From Gp6-AA40 sp050742535 (lineage in GTDB: Bacteria; Acidobacteriota; Vicinamibacteria; Vicinamibacterales; UBA2999), in contig JBOGIQ010000014.1 of assembly GCA_050742535.1 (NCBI GenBank), positions 1-39,599 of the forward strand: a stretch of 39,599 bases of DNA, read 5' to 3'. Below, piece by piece: positions 26,362 through 33,681 of this stretch (position 1 is the first letter of the stretch; the number at the start of each line of letters is the position of its first letter). The notes beneath the pieces are model-generated. The model saw only the letters and a program-made list of their open reading frames with translations, was not told the origin of the DNA and searched no databases. The translations under genes were made by a program, and so were the position numbers.

Positions 26362-27249
26362 CTAGACGACAATTTTGTTCAGTGGATATTCGACAATTCC
26401 TTGCCCGCCGGCGGCTTTTACCTTCGGGATCAGATCACGCACGGTCTTTTCTTCGATGATCGTGTTGACCGCCACCCACTCCTCGTCGCTGAGCGACGAG
26501 ATCGTGGGGCGCTGCAGCGCCGGCAGCAGCGCGAGAATCTTCGGCAGGTCGGCGCGGCGGACGTTGAGCATCAGGCCCACGCGCCCCTGTGCCTCGATGG
26601 CGGCGCGCAGCAGCAGCGCAACGTTTTCGATCTTCGTCCGCTTCCACGGATCGGCGAGCGCCGCGTCGTTGGCAATCAGCTGCGTGTTCGACTCCATCAC
26701 CGTGTCGATGATCCGCAGCCGGTTGGCGCGCAGCGTCGATCCGGTTTCCGTGGCTTCGACGATGGCGTCGGCGAGGACGGGCGGTTTGACCTCCGTGGCG
26801 CCCCAGGAGAACTCGACGTTGACGTTCACGTTGAGCGCATCGAAGTAGGCCTTGGTGACGCGCACGAGTTCGGTCGCAATCGTGGCCCCGTCGAAGTCGC
26901 TGGGCTGCTTGAAGCGCGAATCTTCCGGTGCCGCAAGCACCCAGCGCACCTTGCCGAAGCTCTGCTTGGCGTAAATGAGATCCGCGACGCTGGTCAGCGA
27001 GTGCTTCGATGCGCCCCCCAGCTTGTGCTCCCGGATCCAGTCCTGCCCGGTGAGCCCGGCGTCGAGGACGCCGTCGCAGACATACCGCGCCATCTCCTGG
27101 GCGCGGATCAGCATGCACTCGAGCTCCGGATCGTCGACCGACGGAAAGTACGAGCGCGTGCTCACATAAATCGTGAAGCCGGCGCGCTGAAACAGCTGGA
27201 TGGTCGAATCCTGCAGCGAGCCCTTGGGGATTCCGAGTTTGAGCTTCAT
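26362..27249 (-). CDS. hisG: ATP phosphoribosyltransferase HisG (long form)
   Basis: 295 aa; first committed step, joining ATP and PRPP. N-terminus KLKLGIPKGSLQDSTIQLFQRAGF; GLTGQDWI; the PRPP loop region ATELVRVTKAYF and EATETGSTLRANRLRII. The last 75 residues (LMLNVRRADLPKILALLPALQRPTISSL...VEYPLNKIVV) form the ACT-like regulatory domain of the long HisG form, so no HisZ partner is needed and feedback inhibition by histidine is expected. The start at 27249 overlaps the hisI stop as ATGA. Confidence 0.95.
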   Translation of the reverse strand: MKLKLGIPKGSLQDSTIQLFQRAGFTIYVSTRSYFPSVDDPELECMLIRAQEMARYVCDGVLDAGLTGQDWIREHKLGGASKHSLTSVADLIYAKQSFGKVRWVLAAPEDSRFKQPSDFDGATIATELVRVTKAYFDALNVNVNVEFSWGATEVKPPVLADAIVEATETGSTLRANRLRIIDTVMESNTQLIANDAALADPWKRTKIENVALLLRAAIEAQGRVGLMLNVRRADLPKILALLPALQRPTISSLSDEEWVAVNTIIEEKTVRDLIPKVKAAGGQGIVEYPLNKIVV

Positions 27250-27572
27250 GGAATCGTCACGCCCTCCGCGCGCTGAAAGAAGCAGGTGCGCTCGCCGGTG
27301 TGGCAGACCCTGCCGTCGCCGAGGCAGTCGGCTTTGACGAGCACCGTGTCCTCGTCGCAGTCGATCAGGATGTCGCGGACGGCGAGCCGGTTGCCGGAGG
27401 TCTCGCCCTTCGTCCACAGTGTGTTTCGCGTGCGGCTGTAAAACGTCACGTAGCCGGTCCGCCGCGTGATGTCCCAGGCTTCCTCGTTCATGAAGCCGAC
27501 CATCAGCACGTCGCCGGTCGCCGTGTCCTGCACGACGGCAGGAATCAGCCCGTCAAGTTTCGAAAAATCCAT
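27246..27572 (-). CDS. hisI: Phosphoribosyl-AMP cyclohydrolase HisI (monofunctional)
   Basis: 108 aa, first structural gene of the operon. Metal-binding and signature segments: VQDTATGDVLMVGFMNEEAW, SRTRNTLWTKGETSGN, DCDEDTVLVKADCLGDGRVCHTG and ERTCFF. It opens the PR-AMP ring. There is no HisE (PRA-PH) domain fused, and no hisE elsewhere in the window. The ATG at 27572 is preferred; a GTG and TTG a few codons upstream lie in the U-tract of the leader terminator, only eight bases away. Confidence 0.93.
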   Translation of the reverse strand: MDFSKLDGLIPAVVQDTATGDVLMVGFMNEEAWDITRRTGYVTFYSRTRNTLWTKGETSGNRLAVRDILIDCDEDTVLVKADCLGDGRVCHTGERTCFFQRAEGVTIP

Positions 27573-27592
27573 AAACACCGTACAAAACAAAA

Positions 27593-27615
27593 CCCCGCCA
27601 AACGTTCCGGCGGGG
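27593..27615 (-). terminator. Intrinsic terminator of the his leader (attenuator)
   Basis: On the reverse strand the stem CCCCGCC/GGCGGGG encloses a nine-base loop and is followed at once by TTTTGTTTTGT (27592 down to 27582). It stands between the leader peptide and hisI. A GGCGG in the leader peptide's Gly-Arg-Ala codons can pair with CCGCC of the 5' arm and would act as antiterminator. Confidence 0.85.
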
Positions 27616-27659
27616 CTGCAGTTCGTTGAGAGTTCAGAGTGGCTGTGAGCCGATGTCCT

Positions 27660-27740
27660 CTACGCGCGCAGTCCTGCCGCCCGGCCGTGATGCCGGTGGC
27701 TGTGGTGATGGTGATGCGCGCGGTGGAGAACTGAGCTCAC
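27660..27740 (-). CDS. hisL: his operon leader peptide (26 aa, nine His)
   Basis: GTG at 27740 to TAG at 27660-27662 encodes 26 residues of which nine are histidine: H6, a run of five at 9-13, then H15, H17 and H18 (core AHHHHHSHRHHGR). Position (first frame of the his transcript, ahead of an intrinsic terminator and hisI) and composition match ribosome-mediated attenuation of his operons. No Shine-Dalgarno is visible; the -10-like GATAAC ends 11 bases upstream of the GTG, so the transcript may start almost at the start codon. Confidence 0.85.
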   Translation of the reverse strand: MSSVLHRAHHHHHSHRHHGRAAGLRA

Positions 27741-27751
27741 GAGGTGATCAG

Positions 27752-27779
27752 GTTATCGGATCCGGGCGGAATAAGTAAA
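27752..27779 (-). promoter_or_regulatory. Putative his operon promoter
   Basis: Reverse strand: TTTACT (27779-27774) as -35 and GATAAC (27757-27752) as -10, each four of six to consensus, with 16 bases between. It is correctly placed for the leader peptide GTG at 27740. Confidence 0.5.
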
Positions 27780-27780
27780 G

Positions 27781-27815
27781 GGATCGGGGGCCAGGGATCA
27801 GGGATCAGGGTGATT
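27781..27815 (+). repeat. GGATCNG heptamer array
   Basis: Seven-base units GGATCGG, GGGCCAG, GGATCAG, GGATCAG, GGTGATT in tandem. It abuts the his -35 element on one side and supplies the stop codon (TGA, 27805-27807 on the reverse strand) of the HTH-Mop gene on the other. Same period and similar units as 21227-21314. Confidence 0.6.
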
Positions 27816-28242
27816 CCAGGCCGATCATCACTTCGGTGGACTTGATGACCGCCAGAGCGAGCTGGCCACGTTTCAGCTTCAGCGCGTCGATGGCGTCGCG
27901 GGTGATGACGGCCGTCAGGCGCTGATCGCCAACCCTCAGCCGCACCTGCGCCAGCAGCCCCTCCACGCGAACCTCCTCGACGATGCCGCGCAGCTGGTTG
28001 CGGCCGCTCAGCGACACCAGGACCGCCGAGATCGGCCGCGGGTTGGCGGTGGATTTCGGCAGGCGGCCGGTCGCAGAGAGCAGGCGTTCTACTTCTGTTT
28101 CCGCGATGCGGTGGTGGCCGCCGCTCGTGCGGACGGTCCGGACCGCACCCTTGTAAATCCACTGTTTAAACGTGGAATAGCTCACGCCCAGCCGCTGGGC
28201 GGCGCCGCGCGGCGTCAATAAACGACTTGAATCGTTAGCCAT
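27805..28242 (-). CDS. HTH-Mop (molbindin) regulator, ModE-like
   Basis: 145 aa from the ATG at 28242 (another at 28257 adds five residues). Residues about 5-55 are an excisionase/MerR-type helix-turn-helix (LLTPRGAAQRLGVSYSTFKQWIYKGAVRTVRTSGGHHRI). Residues about 75-143 form a Mop/TOBE domain (LSGRNQLRGIVEEVRVEGLLAQVRL...LTAVITRDAIDALKLKRG...IKSTEVMIGLE) that binds molybdate. It is divergent from modABC with 29 bases between starts, so it probably represses or activates that operon in response to molybdate. The DNA-binding domain differs from the LysR-type one of classical ModE. Confidence 0.87.
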   Translation of the reverse strand: MANDSSRLLTPRGAAQRLGVSYSTFKQWIYKGAVRTVRTSGGHHRIAETEVERLLSATGRLPKSTANPRPISAVLVSLSGRNQLRGIVEEVRVEGLLAQVRLRVGDQRLTAVITRDAIDALKLKRGQLALAVIKSTEVMIGLESP

Positions 28243-28271
28243 TTTGAACTGAATCATACTAAATTATCGTG
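28241..28271. promoter_or_regulatory. Divergent mod control region
   Basis: The short AT-rich space between the HTH-Mop gene and modA. An imperfect palindrome with ends ATTT and AAAT spans 28241-28264 (six of the first eight positions match). TAAATT at 28260-28265 lies six bases before the modA ATG and could be its -10 with a leaderless start. An operator for the HTH-Mop protein is expected here but not proven. Confidence 0.4.
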
Positions 28272-29021
28272 ATGCTGAAGTGGGCGGCGACCGCCGCCTT
28301 GGTGCTGGCCGCGGTCGTGGCCGTCCCGGCGCAACGCCAGGAGGTCCTGGTTTCCGCCGCCGCCAGCCTGGCCGAGGTCATGGAAAACGTCGGCCGCGCC
28401 TACGAGATGCGCACCGGCGTTCGCGTTGTCGTCAATACGGGGGCGTCGAACACGCTTGCGCGGCAGATCCTGGCGGGCGCGGCTGCCGACCTGTTCATCA
28501 GCGCCGACGAGTCACAGATGGACGCGGTACGGACCGAGATCGTCGCCGGCAGCCGGGTAAACCTGCTCTCGAACCAGCTGGCGATTGCGGTTCCAGCCGA
28601 CCGCCCTCGTTCGCTGAAATCAGCTCGCGATCTGACGCGCGCGTCGTTCAGGCGCATCGCCATCGGCGACCCGGCTGCGGTTCCCGCCGGCCTGTACGCA
28701 AAGGCGTACCTCCAGAAGCTTGGAGTCTGGGAGGCCGTGTCGGCCAGGATCGTTCCATCGGCCAGCGTGAGAGCGGCGCTGGCAGCCGTCGAGAATGGGG
28801 CGGCCGATGCGGCGATCGTCTACCGCACTGATCTCGCGGGCGCGCACCGGGCATCGCTCGCGCTCGCGATCCCGGTCGCGGATGGGCCACGAATCGTCTA
28901 TCCGGCGGCGGTGATTCGCGGCGGCCGCAACCGTGACGCGGCAACCCGGCTGCTCGCGTGGCTGCAGGGCCCTGAAGCGTCCCGGACCTTCGACGCCGCT
29001 GGTTTCCCCCGTGCAAAGTGA
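28272..29021 (+). CDS. modA: Molybdate ABC transporter substrate-binding protein ModA
   Basis: 249 aa with a signal peptide (hydrophobic core AATAALVLAAVVAVPA). Segments: VLVSAAASLAEVMENVGRAYE, NTGASNTLARQILAGAAADLFISAD, IAIGDPAAVPAGLYAKAYLQ, and NGAADAAIVYRTDL. These are the residues that ligand molybdate or tungstate in ModA. Start: the ATG at 28272 or the GTG one codon earlier. modB overlaps its end. Confidence 0.94.
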   Translation: MLKWAATAALVLAAVVAVPAQRQEVLVSAAASLAEVMENVGRAYEMRTGVRVVVNTGASNTLARQILAGAAADLFISADESQMDAVRTEIVAGSRVNLLSNQLAIAVPADRPRSLKSARDLTRASFRRIAIGDPAAVPAGLYAKAYLQKLGVWEAVSARIVPSASVRAALAAVENGAADAAIVYRTDLAGAHRASLALAIPVADGPRIVYPAAVIRGGRNRDAATRLLAWLQGPEASRTFDAAGFPRAK

Positions 29022-29670
29022 GATTCTGACGATCGCGCTGTTCACCACCGCAGCGGCGCTTGCCGCCACGGTCGTCATGCTGCCGCCGGGAATCGCCCTT
29101 GCCTGGGTGCTCGCCCGATATCGCTTCCGCGGCAAGGCGGTCGTCGAGACGCTGGCGTCGCTGCCGCTGGTCATGCCGCCGGTCGCAACCGGACTTCTTT
29201 TGTTGTGGCTTGTCGGGCGCCGCGGCCCGGTAGGACGGCTGCTCGAGCCGTTCGGGATCGAGATCGTTTTCACACCGGCGGCCGTCGTGATGGCCATGGC
29301 GATCATGGGGCTGCCATTGCTCGTCCGCACTGCGCGCGCCGGATTCGAGCAGGTGACCCGGCGCTATGAGCAAATGGCGGAGACGCTCGGCGCGCGCCCG
29401 TGGCGGGTGTTCAGAACCGTGACGCTGCCGCTGGCCTCGCGCAACATCCTCGCCGGCGCGCTGCTCGGCTTCACCCGGGCCCTGGGCGAATTCGGCGCGA
29501 CCATCGTCGTCGCCGGCAGCATTCCGGGACGCACGCGTACGCTGGCTGTCGGGATCTATACCTACACGGAAACCGGACAGGATGCGCGCGCGGCCGCGCT
29601 GCTCGTCGTGTCCGTGGCGCTGGCATTCGCCTCGGTCCTTGTCGCCAACCGGCTGGCGCACGTCGATTGA
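29011..29670 (+). CDS. modB: Molybdate ABC transporter permease ModB
   Basis: 219 aa with about five membrane helices. The GTG at 29011 (VQSEILTIALFTTAAALAA) overlaps modA by 11 bases. The coupling EAA loop is ETLGARPWRVFRTVTLPLASRNI, followed by GALLGFTRALGEFGATIVVAGSIPG, typical of ModB. The frame extends further upstream but only as shadow of modA. Confidence 0.93.
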   Translation: MQSEILTIALFTTAAALAATVVMLPPGIALAWVLARYRFRGKAVVETLASLPLVMPPVATGLLLLWLVGRRGPVGRLLEPFGIEIVFTPAAVVMAMAIMGLPLLVRTARAGFEQVTRRYEQMAETLGARPWRVFRTVTLPLASRNILAGALLGFTRALGEFGATIVVAGSIPGRTRTLAVGIYTYTETGQDARAAALLVVSVALAFASVLVANRLAHVD

Positions 29671-30401
29671 TGCAGACCGGCCGGCGCGCCGCCGAGGCGA
29701 CGGAATTCGAGCTGCGCTTTTCGCTCACACAGGGGTCGTTCACGATCGCCCCCGATCTCGCGGCCACAGCACGCGCGATTGCGCTCTTCGGTCCGTCCGG
29801 GTCGGGCAAGACGTCGATACTCGAGGTGATCGCCGGCCTGCGTACGCCGCAGCGAGGCCGAATCGCGGTACACCGCCGCGTGCTGTTCGATACGGAAACG
29901 CGCACCAGCGTACCGGTTCGCGATCGCCACGTCGGCTATGTGCCGCAGGATGTGCTGCTCTTTCCGCATTTGAACGTGCGAAAGAACATCACATACGCCG
30001 AGGGTCGCCGCCTTCGCCAGAACTCCGACGGCCAGGGCAGGCGGGATGTCGATGTGCCCGAGCTCGATGATCTTCTCGGCCTCACGCCGCTCATGGATCG
30101 ACGGGTCGCGGGACTTTCAGGCGGGGAGCGTCAGCGTGTGGCGCTGGCACGCGCGCTCTATTCGGGTCCCGACGTGCTGCTGCTCGATGAGCCGCTTGCG
30201 GCTGTCGATCTGGTCAGGCGGCGCCTGGTTCTCGACGCGTTGATCGCGATCCGCGACCGGCTGCGCATCCCGCTCGTGTACGTCACGCATTCTCCCGACG
30301 AGGCTCGGGCCATCGCCGACTACGCAATCGTGCTGGATGAGGGAAACGTTGTTGCGGCCGGAAAGCCGGAGGAGGTGCTTGGGGTAGGAGGTAGGAGGTA
30401 G
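29670..30401 (+). CDS. modC: Molybdate ABC transporter ATP-binding protein ModC (no TOBE domain)
   Basis: 243 aa ABC ATPase: Walker A LFGPSGSGKTS, Q-loop YVPQDVLLFPHLNV, signature LSGGERQRVALARAL, Walker B VLLLDEPLAAVD and the His switch VTHS. It starts in a TGATG with modB. It ends about 100 residues earlier than E. coli ModC and lacks the C-terminal TOBE domain; the molybdate-binding Mop domain is instead on the divergent regulator. The final residues (GVGGRR) and the stop are encoded by a GTAGGAG heptamer array, so the tail has probably been replaced by repeat expansion. Confidence 0.92.
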   Translation: MQTGRRAAEATEFELRFSLTQGSFTIAPDLAATARAIALFGPSGSGKTSILEVIAGLRTPQRGRIAVHRRVLFDTETRTSVPVRDRHVGYVPQDVLLFPHLNVRKNITYAEGRRLRQNSDGQGRRDVDVPELDDLLGLTPLMDRRVAGLSGGERQRVALARALYSGPDVLLLDEPLAAVDLVRRRLVLDALIAIRDRLRIPLVYVTHSPDEARAIADYAIVLDEGNVVAAGKPEEVLGVGGRR

Positions 30402-30441
30402 GAGGTAGGAGAACTCCTTCCTCCTATCTCCTGCCTCCTAG
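30384..30441. repeat. GTAGGAG heptamer array with inverted arm
   Basis: Four perfect GTAGGAG units (30384-30411), two bases, then four inverted units CTCCTTC, CTCCTAT, CTCCTGC, CTCCTAG (30414-30441). The arms can fold to a near-continuous 28-bp hairpin between convergent modC and metK, so a bidirectional terminator is plausible. Left units are perfect, right units are diverged. Confidence 0.75.
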
Positions 30442-30446
30442 TCCAT

Positions 30447-31583
<1,137 letters not shown>

Positions 31584-31712
31584 GATGCTCCTCAGGAACA
31601 GAAAAGGCCCGCTACCGATTTTCAGTCGCGGGCCCGAATTCGCGACTTAGATAGATGTCAGGGAAAAACCGAGCGGCCCATCAAGTCGGTGAAATCGCCG
31701 CTCCCCTGAAAC
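31584..31712 (-). promoter_or_regulatory. SAM-II-like (long-loop type) riboswitch upstream of metK
   Basis: Reverse-strand layout: outer stem TCAGGG/CCCTGA (31709-31704 with 31663-31658); P1 GAGCGGC/GCCGCTC (31703-31697 with 31677-31671); loop beginning GATTTCACCGACTTGATG. The loop's CGACTT (31688-31683) and GATG (31682-31679) pair as a pseudoknot with AAGTCG (31648-31643) and CATC (31657-31654). The loop matches the SAM-II core GATTTAACCGTATTG at most positions, and the tail ATCTATCTAAG matches the SAM-II tail ATGTAGCTAAA at 8 of 11. AGTCGCG (31647-31641) can instead pair with CGCGACT (31630-31624), giving an antiterminator. The SAM-II consensus is recalled, not searched. Confidence 0.75.
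31606..31634 (-). terminator. Intrinsic terminator in the metK leader
   Basis: Reverse strand: stem GGCCCGC (31634-31628) with GCGGGCC (31612-31606), then TTTTCTGTT. It ends 12 bases before the metK Shine-Dalgarno. Its 5' arm overlaps CGCGACT, which competes to pair with AGTCGCG of the upstream aptamer. Confidence 0.85.
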
Positions 31713-31717
31713 GTCGA

Positions 31718-31723
31718 ATTGTA
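31718..31723 (-). promoter_or_regulatory. Putative metK -10 element
   Basis: TACAAT on the reverse strand, about seven to nine bases before the first base of the aptamer's outer stem. No good -35 is seen; the expected place is occupied by the TTCGTG repeat at 31741-31760. Confidence 0.45.
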
Positions 31724-31764
31724 TCCCAGAAACCCCGGAAACACGAAGACCACGAAAGGGGCTG

Positions 31765-31780
31765 AGATCCATAAGGATCT
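31765..31780. terminator. Small hairpin downstream of the beta-barrel gene
   Basis: AGATCC/GGATCT with loop ATAA, 33 bases after the barrel gene's stop on the reverse strand. There is no U-tract, so terminator function is uncertain. Confidence 0.35.
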
Positions 31781-31812
31781 TCGATATTTGACCCCCTCCG
31801 TGGCCGAACGAT

Positions 31813-32394
31813 TTACCAGCGGAACGTAATACCGGCTGTCGCTCTCCAGTAGTCCAGATCGCCGAGCGCGATGTCGAACTCGTTGTCCTCGTCCGGATCG
31901 GACAACGCGCGGAAGTAGCGGATGTCGCCGCGGAACCCGACGTGGTCGCTGACGAAGCCCATCGCTCCGCCACCGAGGTTGATGCCGAATTCGCTGTTAT
32001 TCACTTCGAACAGCGATTCCGCACCGGTCACGTTGGTCTGCATCAGGCCCGCGCCGCCCGAGAAGTAGGGGCGGAAGCCGCCGCCGGTCGTGCCGCCGGC
32101 CGGCACGCCGATGATCGCGTTCACCATGAACGTCGTCACGTTGCTGTTTTCGAAGAGATCGATGTCGTCGTCGTCCCCCTCGAAGAACTCGGGAGTGTAG
32201 GCGAAATCGGCTTCCCAGCCGAAAACGCCGGCGCCCATCCACCCGATGGATGCGCCATAGGTAAGGTGCTCACGTCCGCTGGCGCTGCCGCCGAAACCGG
32301 CCCCCACGTTCGGCGTAAACAACCAGTCCGCGCCCGCCACACCCGGTGCCAGCAAGGTCGCCAGCGCCGCGAGCATCGCGCATTTCTTTAGCAT
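31813..32394 (-). CDS. Small outer-membrane beta-barrel protein
   Basis: 193 aa. A signal peptide (MLKKCAMLAALATLLAPGVAGA) is followed by alternating hydrophobic strands and ends ITFRW, an aromatic C-terminal residue as in outer-membrane barrels recognised by BamA. The arrangement (eight likely strands; PYFSGGAGLMQTNV, FGINLGGGAMGFVSDHVGFRGDIRYF) resembles OmpW/OmpX/PagP-sized barrels, or the outer-membrane beta-barrel domain family. An acidic loop FEGDDDDIDLFE is exposed. A strong Shine-Dalgarno GAGGAGG lies seven bases before the ATG. It has its own promoter and no operon partner. Function unknown. Confidence 0.8.
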   Translation of the reverse strand: MLKKCAMLAALATLLAPGVAGADWLFTPNVGAGFGGSASGREHLTYGASIGWMGAGVFGWEADFAYTPEFFEGDDDDIDLFENSNVTTFMVNAIIGVPAGGTTGGGFRPYFSGGAGLMQTNVTGAESLFEVNNSEFGINLGGGAMGFVSDHVGFRGDIRYFRALSDPDEDNEFDIALGDLDYWRATAGITFRW

Positions 32395-32695
32395 TCGGTT
32401 CCCTCCTCAAATGCCGGTCCCACGCGTCCGGCCAGGGGAAAGGTAGCAATCGACATACCCGAAAATGCGTTGCGAGCTGAGCCAAAACCTTATTATTCAG
32501 CGATTTGCGGTCGAGCGCTCGGGTCGATCCTGGTCGTGATGCCCTGTGCCGCGCGTGCCGGAGACGCAGCCGATCGAGGACAAGTCCACGAAAGCGGCCG
32601 CTCCTGGACCAGCGAATAGCGCAAAAACAGGCGCAAATTCGTGTATTTTGCAGGCATAGGCCTTGCTGAGGCTCAGCGTGAGGAGTTTCGACGAA
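32395..32695. other. Divergent intergenic region, beta-barrel / glycine-zipper genes
   Basis: 301 bases without a recognised gene. The reverse frame across it (containing LTLSLSKAYA) is only translated repeat. It must hold both promoters; TGTATTTT near 32641-32648 is a possible forward -10 region. A CTCAG/CTGAG-type repeat occupies 32662-32695. Confidence 0.4.
32662..32695 (+). repeat. CTGAGGCTCAGC...TTTCGACGAA repeat upstream of the glycine-zipper gene
   Basis: Contains GCTGAGGCTCAGC, an inverted repeat, followed by GTGAGGAGTTTCGACG. It resembles the CTTCGAC/CTCAGG hairpin before purK in word content. It supplies the GAGGAG Shine-Dalgarno (32680-32685) used by the gene at 32696. Confidence 0.45.
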
Positions 32696-33652
32696 ATGAA
32701 CATCAGCAATACCGCCATTGGTTTTCTTGTCGGGGTGGGCGTCGCGGCTGGCGCTGGCGGGGCCTATCTGGCGACAAAGCCGAGCGCACCTGTGGCGGCT
32801 ATCGCTGGACAGGCTGACGCGGCTGTTTCGTCTATCGTTGAGGGCCCGGTTGAGCAGTCGGAGGCTATCGTTCCCGCGGAGCCCGAGGCGGTTGTCGTTG
32901 CCGACACCGCACCGGCTGCCTCGACGGCGGCCAAGAGGCCGGTGACAGCGCCGATCGAGCGGCGGCGCACGGAAGTTCCGCGTCCAGGCCCGGCGCCCGC
33001 GGCGGCTGCGTCGAGTGTTCCCGAACCGGCGAAAGCACCGGCGCCGGTCGCGCCTGTGGAGGCCGTGGAGCCGCCGCGCATCGTGGACAACCAGGCGTCA
33101 CGCGCCGTGGAACCCGCCGGCCCGCAGTTCGACGAGCTCGTCGTCGCCGCGGATTCTGTGATCGGCCTGGAAATCGAGAGCGCCATCAGCACCGAACGCG
33201 CGCGCGTTGAGGATCCCGTTGTTGCCCGCGTGACGCGGGACGTGAGGGTTGGAAACCGCGTGGCGATTCCGGCGGGCTCGCGCGCCAACGGCGAAGTCAC
33301 CACCGTGGAGCGCGGAGGACGGCTGAAGGATCGCGCGCGCCTTGGCGTGCGCTTCACGTCAATCGTGCTGGCAGACGGAACGCGGGTGCCGATCGAGACG
33401 GAAACGATCTACCGCGAGGGCGACTCCCCGGTGAATGAAAGCGCCGCGAAGATTGGCGGCGGCGCCATCGGCGGCGCGATCATCGGCGGGATTCTCGGTG
33501 GCGGAAAGGGCGCGGCAATCGGCAGCATCGTCGGCGCAGGCGCGGGCAGCGGAGCCGTTGCCGCCGGCGGGCGCAATGCCGCGACGCTTCCATCGGGAAC
33601 GCCCGTCACCGTACGCGTCCACGAGCCGGTCGTGGTCACCGTCGAACGCTAA
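32696..33652 (+). CDS. Exported or membrane protein with Pro/Ala-rich linker and glycine zipper
   Basis: 318 aa from the ATG at 32696 (GAGGAG ten bases upstream). Residues 5-25 are hydrophobic (TAIGFLVGVGVAAGAGGAYLA), an anchor or signal. Residues about 30-135 are a low-complexity Ala/Pro/Val/Glu linker. Then a compact domain (VIGLEIESAISTERARVEDPVVARVTRDVRVG...IPAGSRANGEVT...VRFTSIVLADGTRVPI) resembles the TrbI/VirB10-like beta domain. The C-terminal glycine zipper (GGGAIGGAIIGGILGGGKGAAIGSIVGAGAG) precedes a final strand VTVRVHEPVVVTVER. Probably an envelope protein; no function is assigned. Confidence 0.75.
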   Translation: MNISNTAIGFLVGVGVAAGAGGAYLATKPSAPVAAIAGQADAAVSSIVEGPVEQSEAIVPAEPEAVVVADTAPAASTAAKRPVTAPIERRRTEVPRPGPAPAAAASSVPEPAKAPAPVAPVEAVEPPRIVDNQASRAVEPAGPQFDELVVAADSVIGLEIESAISTERARVEDPVVARVTRDVRVGNRVAIPAGSRANGEVTTVERGGRLKDRARLGVRFTSIVLADGTRVPIETETIYREGDSPVNESAAKIGGGAIGGAIIGGILGGGKGAAIGSIVGAGAGSGAVAAGGRNAATLPSGTPVTVRVHEPVVVTVER

Positions 33653-33678
33653 TCGTTCGAATCGTTCGAATCGTTCGA
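33652..33678. repeat. Three tandem ATCGTTCGA units between convergent genes
   Basis: Nine-base unit ATCGTTCGA repeated exactly three times, starting at the last base of the glycine-zipper gene's TAA and ending four bases before the response regulator's stop. The units contain the palindrome TTCGAA across junctions. Confidence 0.7.
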
Positions 33679-33681
33679 ACG

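Noticed and set aside
26330..26362. hisD start at the GTG at 26362, overlapping the hisG stop as in other genes of the operon
   Set aside because: It would translate the REP as ESGFSRIDVE; the ATG at 26329 matches the family N-terminus MIRIVDST. Since the hisB REP does appear to be translated, this is not fully settled.
27690..27716. Run of His codons that could look like a polyhistidine tag or cloning artefact
   Set aside because: It is in a natural leader frame upstream of hisI with promoter and terminator correctly placed, so attenuation explains it better.
32497..32718. Small reverse gene between the beta-barrel and glycine-zipper genes
   Set aside because: The recognisable part (LTLSLSKAYA) is translated intergenic repeat; no Shine-Dalgarno or homologous domain.
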